From contig CALXFD010000017.1 of the NCBI GenBank assembly GCA_944387495.1, forward strand, positions 1 through 44,160: a DNA stretch of 44,160 nucleotides. The letters run 5' to 3'. The stretch's first letter is position 1, and each line of letters begins with the position of its first letter. The translations under genes were made by a program, and so were the position numbers. Positions 34,837 to 42,356 of the stretch are shown piece after piece. The stretch comes from an uncultured Clostridia bacterium (GTDB taxonomy: Bacteria; Bacillota; Clostridia; TANB77; CAG-508). The notes beneath the pieces are model-generated. The model was not told the DNA's origin. It saw only the letters and a list, made by a program, of their open reading frames with translations, and made no database searches.

Positions 34837-35256
34837 TTATTCAATTGGTATATATTTCTTTTCTGGTAGTTCTTTTTTGTCTTCTTTTTTAGGAATTTCA
34901 AGTTTTAATGTTCCATTTTTAAATTTAGCTTTTATATCTTCTTCTGTTATATTTTCACCTACATAAAAGCTTCTTGAACATTCTCCAACATATCTTTCTT
35001 TACGTACATATTTTCCTTTTTCTTTTTCATTATCCATTTCTTTATTTACACTAGCATGTACTGTTAAATATCCATCTTCTATTTCAATTTTTATATCTTC
35101 TTTTTCATATCCTGGTAAGTCTATATCAATTAAATATTTGTCATCTTTTTCTTTTATATCTGTTTTCATTACCTTATTTTCTACTCCTGAGAAAAATGGG
35201 TCTCTAAACATTTCATCAAATAAATCAAAATCATGTCTTCTTGGTATCATCATCAT
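34837..35256 (-). CDS. Small heat-shock protein, Hsp20/alpha-crystallin family
   Basis: 139 residues from the ATG at 35256, chosen for AAGGAGT 8 bases upstream; the longer frame to 35313 has no site. Family landmarks: 'DLFDEMFRDPFFSGV', then the alpha-crystallin domain 'YLIDIDLPGYEKEDIKIEI', 'GYLTVHASVNKE', 'SFYVGENITEEDIKAKFKNG' and 'TLKLEIPKKE'. A short charged tail follows. It acts as an ATP-independent holdase in the cytosol. A promoter with an overlapping CIRCE-like site suggests HrcA control. Confidence 0.92.
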   Translation of the reverse strand: MMMIPRRHDFDLFDEMFRDPFFSGVENKVMKTDIKEKDDKYLIDIDLPGYEKEDIKIEIEDGYLTVHASVNKEMDNEKEKGKYVRKERYVGECSRSFYVGENITEEDIKAKFKNGTLKLEIPKKEDKKELPEKKYIPIE

Positions 35257-35349
35257 AATAATCAACTCCTTAAAATTATATTTTATGTGTTGACACCTTT
35301 TGTGGTAGCACATATTAGATTAAAAGTACTTTTATCTTTTTACATTTAT

Positions 35350-35391
35350 ATTATATATCTATTTTTAGCAAAGTCAATAGTAGAGTGCTAA
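35350..35391 (-). promoter_or_regulatory. Heat-shock promoter with a degenerate CIRCE element
   Basis: Minus strand TTGACT (35372-35377), 16-base spacer, TATAAT (35350-35355). Across it lies TTAGCAaag-n9-GAGTGCTAA (35365-35391): the right arm is a perfect CIRCE half-site, the left arm matches six of nine bases, and the spacing of nine is exact. This would place the HrcA repressor on the -35. Confidence 0.65.
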
Positions 35392-35502
35392 AATTCACAA
35401 AAGTTTCACATTTCTCTTCTATTCTTAGAGAGAAGTGCATTTCAGTTTAATATTATAAAAAATGTTACTAATTTTATATAATTATTCTTATAAAAAGCAT
35501 AA

Positions 35503-35541
35503 AAAAATATATCCAATAACATTTAATATTGGATATATTTT
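35503..35541 (-). terminator. Terminator of rubrerythrin
   Basis: Perfect 12-bp stem ATATATCCAATA with its complement, flanked by A and T runs, 10 bases after the rubrerythrin stop. Confidence 0.85.
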
Positions 35542-35550
35542 TTATATTTA

Positions 35551-36090
35551 TTAATAGTTTTCAGCTTTTATTTCGAAGAATGCTTTTGGATGGCTACATA
35601 CTGGGCAAATTTCTGGTGCTGATTTACCAATTACTATATGTCCACAATTTCTACATTTCCAAATTCTATCTCCATCTCTGCTAAATACTAATCCACCTTC
35701 AACATTCTCTATTAATTTTTTATATCTAGCTTCATGTTCTTTTTCTATTTTTCCTACTTCTTCAAATAAGAATGCTATATGGTCAAATCCTTCTTCTTTT
35801 GCTTCTTTTGCCATTCTGTCATACATATCTGTCCATTCATAATTTTCTCCATCAGCTGCTGCTTGTAAGTTTTCTAATGTAGATTTTATATCTCCACCTT
35901 GTAATAATTTAAACCACATTTTAGCATGTTCTTTTTCGTTTTGAGCTGTTTCTTCAAATATTGCAGCTATTTGTTCATATCCTTCTTTTTTTGCTTTGCT
36001 TGCAAAATATGTATATTTATTTCTAGCTTGTGATTCTCCTGCAAAAGCCTCCATTAAATTTTTTTCTGTTTTTGTTCCTTTTAAATCCAT
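35551..36090 (-). CDS. Rubrerythrin
   Basis: A 179-residue protein. The N-terminal ferritin-like diiron domain has '[20 protein letters not shown]', '[17 protein letters not shown]' and '[19 protein letters not shown]', the E-x-x-H ligand pairs. The C-terminal rubredoxin-like domain (about 140-179) has 'WKCRNCGH' and '[10 protein letters not shown]', the four iron cysteines. It reduces hydrogen peroxide in anaerobes. AAGGAGG precedes the ATG. The promoter has a dyad just upstream that could bind a redox regulator. Confidence 0.95.
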   Translation of the reverse strand: MDLKGTKTEKNLMEAFAGESQARNKYTYFASKAKKEGYEQIAAIFEETAQNEKEHAKMWFKLLQGGDIKSTLENLQAAADGENYEWTDMYDRMAKEAKEEGFDHIAFLFEEVGKIEKEHEARYKKLIENVEGGLVFSRDGDRIWKCRNCGHIVIGKSAPEICPVCSHPKAFFEIKAENY

Positions 36091-36200
36091 TATAAATTCC
36101 TCCTTATTTTTATTTTTTAGATTTACAATTTTGACGTATTACATACTATGCTATATTGCTAATTTGCATATTCATACTTATTATTACTAATTTCGTTTTT

Positions 36201-36255
36201 ATTTTATATTATATTTTTTTAAAAGTCAATACTTAATATCAAAAAGTATTAAGTA
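36201..36255 (-). promoter_or_regulatory. Rubrerythrin promoter with an upstream dyad
   Basis: Minus strand TTGACT (36224-36229), 17-base spacer, TAAAAT (36201-36206). Directly upstream is an inverted repeat TACTTAATA-n8-TATTAAGTA (36230-36255). It does not match the PerR box well, so the factor is unknown. Confidence 0.55.
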
Positions 36256-36265
36256 CAAAGTAAAA

Positions 36266-36302
36266 AGAAAGATATTTCCTATCTTAATTAAGAAATATCT
36301 TT
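36266..36302 (-). terminator. Terminator of the TNF/C1q-like gene
   Basis: Perfect 11-bp stem AAAGATATTTC with its complement, T-rich on the minus-strand side. Confidence 0.8.
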
Positions 36303-36314
36303 AATTCCTATGAT

Positions 36315-36848
36315 TTATGCAATTTTTTCAATATCAAATCTTGCTCTATCATATATTATATCTTCTATTGATAAGCCTCCTAATTGTATTATATCTCCAT
36401 TATTTAGTCTTAATATTACTGTACTTGTTAATGTCATTCTATTGCTTGTATTCTCTCTTATAATTGGACTTTGATTTAGTGTATTATCTAAGGCTTTATT
36501 ATTTCTTAAAATTATTGCGTTAAAATTAAATGTTCCAACTGTTTGTTGTTCTCCATTTATCTGATATGATATTTGATATATACCATCTTCATTAATTAAT
36601 ATATTTTCACTTCCTGGTTCATGACTTATTGCATTTCCCTCTACTATTTCATTTTGACTAAATTTTATAATAGCATTTCCAATTTGGGTATTATCTCCTG
36701 GCACTGCAATTGTTGTTAAAATATTTTTTGGTTGTTCATTTGAATTTTGGCAATATATTAATAGAGATATTACTAATAACATTATCGTTATTAGTATAAA
36801 TATAATTGCAATTTTACATATAATATTTTCATTGCCTTTACATTTCAT
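36315..36848 (-). CDS. Membrane-anchored protein with a TNF/C1q-like (BclA-type) C-terminal domain
   Basis: 177 residues from the ATG at 36848; the ATG at 36854 is too close to the GGAGG site. An N-terminal hydrophobic helix ('CKIAIIFILITIMLLVISLL') is followed by a domain of about 130 residues. Its beta pattern is that of spore-surface BclA C-terminal or C1q/TNF-like domains: 'VEGNAISHEPGSENILINED', 'GIYQISYQINGEQ', 'TSTVILRLNNGDIIQLGGLS'. No collagen-like Gly-x-x repeats are present. It could be a spore or cell surface protein. Family assignment is tentative. Confidence 0.55.
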   Translation of the reverse strand: MKCKGNENIICKIAIIFILITIMLLVISLLIYCQNSNEQPKNILTTIAVPGDNTQIGNAIIKFSQNEIVEGNAISHEPGSENILINEDGIYQISYQINGEQQTVGTFNFNAIILRNNKALDNTLNQSPIIRENTSNRMTLTSTVILRLNNGDIIQLGGLSIEDIIYDRARFDIEKIA

Positions 36849-36919
36849 ATCCATTCCTCCTAATATTATGTTATGAATTCTGAATTGAAATGTGAAGTTT
36901 TATTTTTTATATATATTAT

Positions 36920-37909
36920 TTACTTTAAATTTGTTTTAAAAAAATCTTCTATCTTATCAAATGGTATTATATCTTTTCTATCATATAAATCTGTATGAAC
37001 TGCATTTGGAATTATCATTAATTCCTTATTATCTGCATATTTGCTGTTAGTAATCATATCTTTATATGCATCTTTACTAAAATAGCAAGAATGAGCTTTT
37101 TCTCCATGTATAATTAATACACTAGAACGAATTTCATTACTATATTTTAAAATAGGTTGATTCATAAAAGACATACATCCTATTACATTCCATCCACCAT
37201 TTGAATTTAAACTTCTTTCATGATATCCACGTTTTGTTTTATAATAATCATGATAATCTTTTACAAAAAATGGTGCATCTTCTGGTACTTCTTCTACTAC
37301 TCCTCCACCTAACTTATAATTTCCATTTTTATAATCTTCTGTTCTTTGTTTGTTTAAAGCTACTTTCTTTTCATGTCTTTGCTCTTCACTATCTTCACTA
37401 TCAAAATATCCATTTGCATTTACTCTGGTCATATCATACATTGTTGATGCAACAGTTGCTTTAATTCTTGTATCAAGTGCTGCTGTATTTAAAGCCATTC
37501 CTCCCCATCCGCAAATTCCTATTATACCTATCTTTTCAGAATCCACATTTTCTTGAACAGATAAAAAGTCTACTGCTGCTTGAAAATCTTCTGTATTTAT
37601 ATCTGGACTTGCCATATATCTTGGTGTTCCTGTTGACTCACCTGTAAATGATGGGTCAAATGCTATAGTTAAAAATCCTCTTTCTGCCATTTCTTGTGCA
37701 TATAACCCTGAGCTTTGTTCTTTTACTGCTCCAAATGGTCCACATACTGCTATTGCTGGAAGCTTTCCTTCATATGATTTTGGTTCATATAAATCTGCGA
37801 CTAATGTAATTCCATATCTATTATGAAATGTTACCTTTTTATGATTTACTTTTTCACTTTTAGGGAATGTTTTATCCCATTCTTGAACTAAATTTAGTTT
37901 TTCTTCCAT
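36920..37909 (-). CDS. Alpha/beta hydrolase (dienelactone-hydrolase-like)
   Basis: A 329-residue alpha/beta hydrolase. 'FHNRYGITLVADLYEP' at the N-terminus, the oxyanion region 'IAVCGPFGAVKEQ', then the nucleophile elbow 'GIIGICGWGGMAL', with cysteine in the place of serine. An acid lies in 'VLIIHGEKAHSCYFS' and a His at 'IPNAVHTDLYDRKD'. Cys nucleophiles are typical of dienelactone hydrolase-like and YcjY-like proteins. The substrate is unknown. AGGAGG precedes the ATG. Its promoter belongs to the MerR-activated type. Confidence 0.82.
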   Translation of the reverse strand: MEEKLNLVQEWDKTFPKSEKVNHKKVTFHNRYGITLVADLYEPKSYEGKLPAIAVCGPFGAVKEQSSGLYAQEMAERGFLTIAFDPSFTGESTGTPRYMASPDINTEDFQAAVDFLSVQENVDSEKIGIIGICGWGGMALNTAALDTRIKATVASTMYDMTRVNANGYFDSEDSEEQRHEKKVALNKQRTEDYKNGNYKLGGGVVEEVPEDAPFFVKDYHDYYKTKRGYHERSLNSNGGWNVIGCMSFMNQPILKYSNEIRSSVLIIHGEKAHSCYFSKDAYKDMITNSKYADNKELMIIPNAVHTDLYDRKDIIPFDKIEDFFKTNLK

Positions 37910-37941
37910 TTTTGTACCCTCCTTCTTATTTTTCTTTTTGC

Positions 37942-37972
37942 ATTATATAAGTTAGAGTTAGCTTTAAGTCAA
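37942..37972 (-). promoter_or_regulatory. MerR-type promoter (19-base spacer) of the alpha/beta hydrolase
   Basis: Minus strand TTGACT (37967-37972), 19-base spacer, TATAAT (37942-37947). The spacer, TAAAGCTAACTCTAACTTA, is nearly the same as that at 18274-18292. No merR gene is in the window. Confidence 0.72.
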
Positions 37973-38018
37973 GTATTTATATAATTTTATTTTAAAAAAT
38001 TTCAAATCATTTTATTCA

Positions 38019-38471
38019 TTATCTTTCTATATTTAATAATCTTTTTATAAATTTAGTAAACTTACTAAAAACTGATTCCTTACATTCTAAAATCTCTAAT
38101 TTACTATCTTTTATATTATTATCAATATTTTCTGTATTCTTTTTGTTAAATATATTGTCTGGGTTATATTTTTCTCTTTTGGCCTCATTTTCTTTTTCTT
38201 GATTTTTATTTAATAAATTAATTAATTTTATTTTTTGATTTTCACTTGCAAAATAATCTCTAAATAAGGAAACTAGAATTGCATTTGCCTCATTAGAAAT
38301 ATATTGCACAGATAAATCTATCTCTGGATTAATTGTATAAATATAATCTTTATCCATATTTTCTTTAAAATATTTAATTTTTTCTTCGGGAATTTTAGAA
38401 TACTCTTCTTTTGGCAAATAACTTAATATTTCTAAAACCTCTGTATATGCTTTTGCATAATTACTAATCAT
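38019..38471 (-). CDS. Protein of unknown function, 150 aa
   Basis: Not recognised. The ATG at 38471 overlaps the stop of the preceding gene (ATGATTAG), with GGAG upstream; a TTG 18 bases before is inside that site. The first ~95 residues look helical: 'NYAKAYTEVLEILSYLPKEEY', then 'LSVQYISNEANAILVSLFRDYF'. A Lys/Asn-rich linker follows, and a basic end ('SKFTKFIKRLLNIER'). The first part is compatible with a protein-interaction module. Third gene of an operon with two larger unknown proteins. Confidence 0.65.
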   Translation of the reverse strand: MISNYAKAYTEVLEILSYLPKEEYSKIPEEKIKYFKENMDKDYIYTINPEIDLSVQYISNEANAILVSLFRDYFASENQKIKLINLLNKNQEKENEAKREKYNPDNIFNKKNTENIDNNIKDSKLEILECKESVFSKFTKFIKRLLNIER

Positions 38472-40116
38472 CAATAGTTTCTCCTTCAATAATATTCTCT
38501 TGTAAATGTTCTTGCTCTATTAAATCAGAATGCATGACATCCTCTATTGTTGTCCCATTATTAATTGCATTTGCCACAACAGACTTCATTGATATTTTTT
38601 TAGTTGTCTTCTCATCTATCTCTTCAAAAGTAACTTCGCCTTTCACCAATTTCGATAATGCCGAATTCATAGTTGCATAACATATGTATTCATCTTCTAA
38701 CTGTAAATATTTCCTTGCATATGTAATATATTCTTCTGCTATAGGAACCATTATTGTTTTTCCTTTTGAGTCAACATAACCTTTACTAGTACCAATAAAG
38801 TCATTACTTTTATAAGGTCTAGAATATTTCTTTAAAGATTTTATTTCTATATTTGCCATATGTAATGGTTTATCTTTTCCTTGCAATTCAGGTATTTCTT
38901 TTGACGCTATTTTCATATATTGATTTATACTATTTATTATTGTTTTATAATCATACTCTTTTGAAAATAATCTCATATAATCCATCATTGTTAATTTTCC
39001 AGAAGCAATAGCTTTTACTACTAATGTATGAAATTGCTTTCTTTTATTTTCATCTGTAATCTTATCTAATATAGCATCTATTCTTTTTCCCTTATAATTT
39101 TCTCTTGAATATTGCTCAATTGTCATTTCTCCTGATAATAGTTTGTTAATGATACTTTCGATGCTATTCAAATAAATAGCTGATGTTTGCTTGTTTTTTT
39201 CAGTTATTTTGGTAGCTATTTCTGGATAAACAAGTGAAACTTCTTTTATTGCATTATTAAGTTGTTCTATATCAATATTATATTTTTTACAAAATAGCAT
39301 TTTACTTGTATTAGCCTTCAAAAAATCATTAACTAAAATTAAATTAGGATGTTGTTCTCCCTGTTCTTTATATTCTTGTATTATTCTATTTTGTTCTTCT
39401 AATTCTTTTTGCTTTTTACTTTCTTCTTTTTGCCTTTCATCTTCAAATTTTCTTTCTTGCTTTTCTTTTTCCTTTTGGCTCTGTATAGCTTGTCTTTTTT
39501 GTTCATCTGCTTCTATAATATTTTCAATTCCAGGAACTTTTGATTTCAAAAGTTGTATAAAATCAGCATCTAATTTTAATTCTTCAGATAAGCAAGAATA
39601 TAAAGATGGATTTTTAGAAATAACTTCTAACATAAATTCTGGTTTTCCTCTATAAACTTCATTAGTTAATTTAACAAATTCCTCTATTGATACTCTATCT
39701 ATTCTATTCATCATTTCAGATATTTTTTTCTCTCGTCTCTTTAAACGTCCTGATTCAGAATTCTCAAAAATTTCATGGTCAGTAAGTCCTAATTCTATCA
39801 TTGCATCCCAAAATTTTTTATTTCCATCAAGAAAAGAACTAGGTAATATTCCGCACAATTTCTTAATACTACTAGGCTTTATAGCTCCTCTTTCATTCAG
39901 TGTCTTTACATATGATATAATAAAATCTGTATTTATTAAGCTTTTATCAACAACTTCAAGTAATGCCCAGAAATAATTAAATTTTTTATCCTTCACCATC
40001 TCAATAATAAATTCTGGATTTTTTCTTAAATCTTCTCCTAATAAACGAACACAATGGCGATTTGCTTCCATTTCTTTTTTCATATACTCTCTGTCATTTG
40101 CTCTATTTTTATCCAT
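38464..40116 (-). CDS. Large helical protein of unknown function, 550 aa
   Basis: No family recognised. The N-terminal ~200 residues repeat a helical pattern with 'LRKNPEFIIEMVKDKKFNYFW', 'YRGKPEFMLEVISKNPSLYS' and 'LSEELKLDADFIQLL', reminiscent of DUF4116-type repeats. A charged coiled coil spans about 205-255 ('QEKEKQERKFEDERQKEE'). The C-terminal half has three similar units, each 'GxxTxxxY/Mxx' followed by two helices: 'LSGEMTIEQYSRENYKGKRI', 'ASGKLTMMDYMRLFSKEYD' and 'VKGEVTFEEIDEKTTKK'. Cytosolic, no signal. GGAG precedes the ATG. Confidence 0.65.
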   Translation of the reverse strand: MDKNRANDREYMKKEMEANRHCVRLLGEDLRKNPEFIIEMVKDKKFNYFWALLEVVDKSLINTDFIISYVKTLNERGAIKPSSIKKLCGILPSSFLDGNKKFWDAMIELGLTDHEIFENSESGRLKRREKKISEMMNRIDRVSIEEFVKLTNEVYRGKPEFMLEVISKNPSLYSCLSEELKLDADFIQLLKSKVPGIENIIEADEQKRQAIQSQKEKEKQERKFEDERQKEESKKQKELEEQNRIIQEYKEQGEQHPNLILVNDFLKANTSKMLFCKKYNIDIEQLNNAIKEVSLVYPEIATKITEKNKQTSAIYLNSIESIINKLLSGEMTIEQYSRENYKGKRIDAILDKITDENKRKQFHTLVVKAIASGKLTMMDYMRLFSKEYDYKTIINSINQYMKIASKEIPELQGKDKPLHMANIEIKSLKKYSRPYKSNDFIGTSKGYVDSKGKTIMVPIAEEYITYARKYLQLEDEYICYATMNSALSKLVKGEVTFEEIDEKTTKKISMKSVVANAINNGTTIEDVMHSDLIEQEHLQENIIEGETIDD

Positions 40117-40192
40117 CTATTTTTTCTCCTTCTTTACAGATATTATATTGATTATATATCACATTCAAATATCATAAACATTAATTTTAAAA

Positions 40193-41101
40193 TTATAACT
40201 GTAAATCATTAGAATCGTTACTTCTTCTTTGATTTTCTATAACTCTATCTGATGTGTTATTTTTCTGTTCTCGTACTGTTATAGGTGTCCAATTTTTCAA
40301 CTCTTGATTAAATTTTTTTCTTCTTTCATTTGTATCATTTGTTTCTTGTGTTTGTCTATTTACAACATCTTGAACATCTGTTGGTAACATTTTTATTTTT
40401 TTATAAATTAATTTATTCACAAATGGGAGTTTTCTTATATGTTTACTCTTAGCTAAAAACCTTATAAATTTTTCCTTTATTGTTAAATTATTAGCTATTT
40501 GCTCTAAATGTTGCTCTTCTTCTATTTTTTCTAGTCCTTCAATTTCTTCTACATTAATCTTTCTTGATAATTCTTGCTTTCGTGGCATGAATGTAATTCC
40601 TTTACTAGCAAATTCTTTTAATTTTTCTTCTTTTTTCTCTTGCCACTCACTTGAAGATATTAAATCAAATTTTATCTGTGCTGTTCCTACATTTTTACCC
40701 TTACCAAAAATTTGTGTAGCTAATTGGGCCTCTGGATTATCTTTTAGGAAATCTTCACTGTTTAGCTGTTGTTTCTTATATGTTGTTGTTTCAAAATCTA
40801 ACTCTTCTAAAAATTGCAACTCTCTTCCTAACAATATAGGAGAAATCATATAAATTCTATCTTTTCCTTGGAATTTATCATATCCATTATCTTTTAATTT
40901 TTTTATTTTATCTATAGCATCTAATAAATATAAATTAACTGTATCTACTGTTCCAGAAATTCCTCGTTCTGCAATCATTGAATGAAGATTCGTTGGTAAA
41001 TGAAGATGAACACAATTGCTAGCTAAACCATATGAAAACAGTTCATTTATTGGAGTATGCTCTTGTGTAATGTTATTTTCTACTTCTATTCTATCCATCA
41101 T
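40193..41101 (-). CDS. Protein of unknown function, 302 aa
   Basis: Not recognised. The N-terminal half is globular and well ordered: 'YGLASNCVHLHLPTNLHSMI', 'VDTVNLYLLDAIDKIKKLKD', 'DRIYMISPILLGRELQFLEEL'. This kind of pattern occurs in alpha/beta folds; a remote acetyltransferase likeness was considered but is unproven. The second half is Glu/Lys-rich with an amphipathic 'FIRFLAKSKHIRKLPF' segment and a long charged tail. First gene of a three-gene unit; 76 bases separate it from the next. Confidence 0.65.
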   Translation of the reverse strand: MMDRIEVENNITQEHTPINELFSYGLASNCVHLHLPTNLHSMIAERGISGTVDTVNLYLLDAIDKIKKLKDNGYDKFQGKDRIYMISPILLGRELQFLEELDFETTTYKKQQLNSEDFLKDNPEAQLATQIFGKGKNVGTAQIKFDLISSSEWQEKKEEKLKEFASKGITFMPRKQELSRKINVEEIEGLEKIEEEQHLEQIANNLTIKEKFIRFLAKSKHIRKLPFVNKLIYKKIKMLPTDVQDVVNRQTQETNDTNERRKKFNQELKNWTPITVREQKNNTSDRVIENQRRSNDSNDLQL

Positions 41102-41221
41102 TTTTCCTTTTTCCTATTTATTTCTTCTACTTTTAAAGTATACTATATTTTTGATAAAATACAAGACCTACATAAATTATTTTTCAAAAAAACTTTTAAT
41201 AGAATTAGTAACAAATGTAAT

Positions 41222-41250
41222 TAGACAATTCCTATAAAATGTTGTATAAT
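41222..41250 (+). promoter_or_regulatory. Promoter of the 111-aa gene
   Basis: Plus strand TAGACA (41222-41227), 17-base spacer, TATAAT (41245-41250). Confidence 0.65.
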
Positions 41251-41320
41251 TGATTTAAGTATGAGTAATATCTCATATTTGTAGGTACTGTTTACTATGC
41301 ATTTTAAGGAGGATTTTACG

Positions 41321-41656
41321 ATGAAAAAAGAAGTAACACTTGTACCAAAGGACAAATGTCCATTGGATGTTCTTGCGGAAATGGAAGAACGGACAGCAAA
41401 CGCATGGATTTTCCTGCATGATAATGTTGTTGAAAATTTGCAAAAAAGTTGCAACGAATACAATCTTCTGTATCGTGGCATAAGATTAAAATGGAATGCT
41501 ACAAAAAATGTCCCTGATACATCAGTTCTTATTAATAGAGATATATTGGGTGGCGTACATTGGAACTTTGTGTATTCCATTGATGCAGATAATATAGCAT
41601 TTAGCTATCGCAGCTTTAATCCAGAAGAACTTATTTTCTTGCAGATGGAAGAATAA
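41321..41656 (+). CDS. Hypothetical protein, 111 aa
   Basis: ATG at 41321 with AAGGAGG 11 bases upstream; an earlier in-frame ATG at 41297 precedes that site. Not recognised. The protein is mixed alpha/beta with several Trp/Tyr residues: 'PLDVLAEMEERTANAWIFLH', 'NLLYRGIRLKWNATKN', 'GGVHWNFVYSIDADNIAFSY', and it ends 'LIFLQMEE'. It has its own promoter and terminator. Base composition is less AT-rich than the surroundings, as for the 103-aa gene at 34.4 kb, so it was probably acquired. Confidence 0.7.
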   Translation: MKKEVTLVPKDKCPLDVLAEMEERTANAWIFLHDNVVENLQKSCNEYNLLYRGIRLKWNATKNVPDTSVLINRDILGGVHWNFVYSIDADNIAFSYRSFNPEELIFLQMEE

Positions 41657-41672
41657 TTTGTCCTAAATTGGA

Positions 41673-41704
41673 AAGAAACAAGATTTTTTGTCTTGTTTCT
41701 TTTC
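41673..41704 (+). terminator. Terminator of the 111-aa gene
   Basis: Stem AAAGAAACAAGA with its complement, T6-containing loop, followed by T4 on the plus strand. Confidence 0.85.
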
Positions 41705-41717
41705 ATTATCCAATAAA

Positions 41718-41748
41718 GGAGAAAATCTGTAATATTGATTTTCTCCTT
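41718..41748. terminator. Second hairpin after the 111-aa gene
   Basis: Stem GGAGAAAATC with its complement, 9-base loop, followed by TTTT. It may act as a backup terminator for either strand. Confidence 0.6.
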
Positions 41749-41767
41749 TTATCATTTTTCAAAAAAA

Positions 41768-42303
41768 TTACGAAAAACGGCAATCACAAGATGCAATTGC
41801 CGTTTTATGAAACGCAATATTTCTTAAATCACTTTTAGAAAGTTTTTTATTTAAATATTGAGAATTACTATTTACAATAAATACATCATGCAAGTCTCCT
41901 ATTCTTATAAACTTAATTTTATTTGTATCATATAATTCCTCACTATATTTCTTAGAAATTGCTAAATCAATTTCTTGCTTTTCTAATGCTGAAAACATAT
42001 TCATAGCATTCAATCTATGTATATTAATAATAATGCTATTATTTTTTTCATAGAAATTTAAAATACCTTTATTGTATATTCTATTTGGCATATTTACATG
42101 CACACCTAATTTTATATCTTTATGAATATTAAATGTTAAATCAGCTTTTGAAAGAGTATCTATAGAATCCTTTATTTGTAAATATAACTTTTTACCATTT
42201 TCATTTAGTATCATTCCATATTTACTTCTTTTAAATAATTCTACTTTTAGTTCATTCTCTAAGTTTTTAATATGTTTTGTTACAGCAGGTTGTGAATTGT
42301 TAT
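41768..42303 (-). pseudogene. LysR family regulator, truncated at both ends
   Basis: Minus strand. The second half of a LysR winged helix, 'NNSQPAVTKHIKNLENELKV' and 'LFKRSKYGMILNENGKKLYL', enters without the first ~25 residues; a TAA precedes it in frame. The effector domain then runs for only ~120 residues ('DIKLGVHVNMPNRIYNKGIL') and stops at 41768, about 120 residues short. The stop falls on a small palindrome (AAACGGCAAT...ATTGCCGTTT, about 41774-41803). Both ends are lost, so it cannot function. Confidence 0.8.
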
Positions 42304-42356
42304 TCTCCTTTTACAATTTTAGCGGTTAGCTTATTAGCTAATTTGGGACCAATAAA

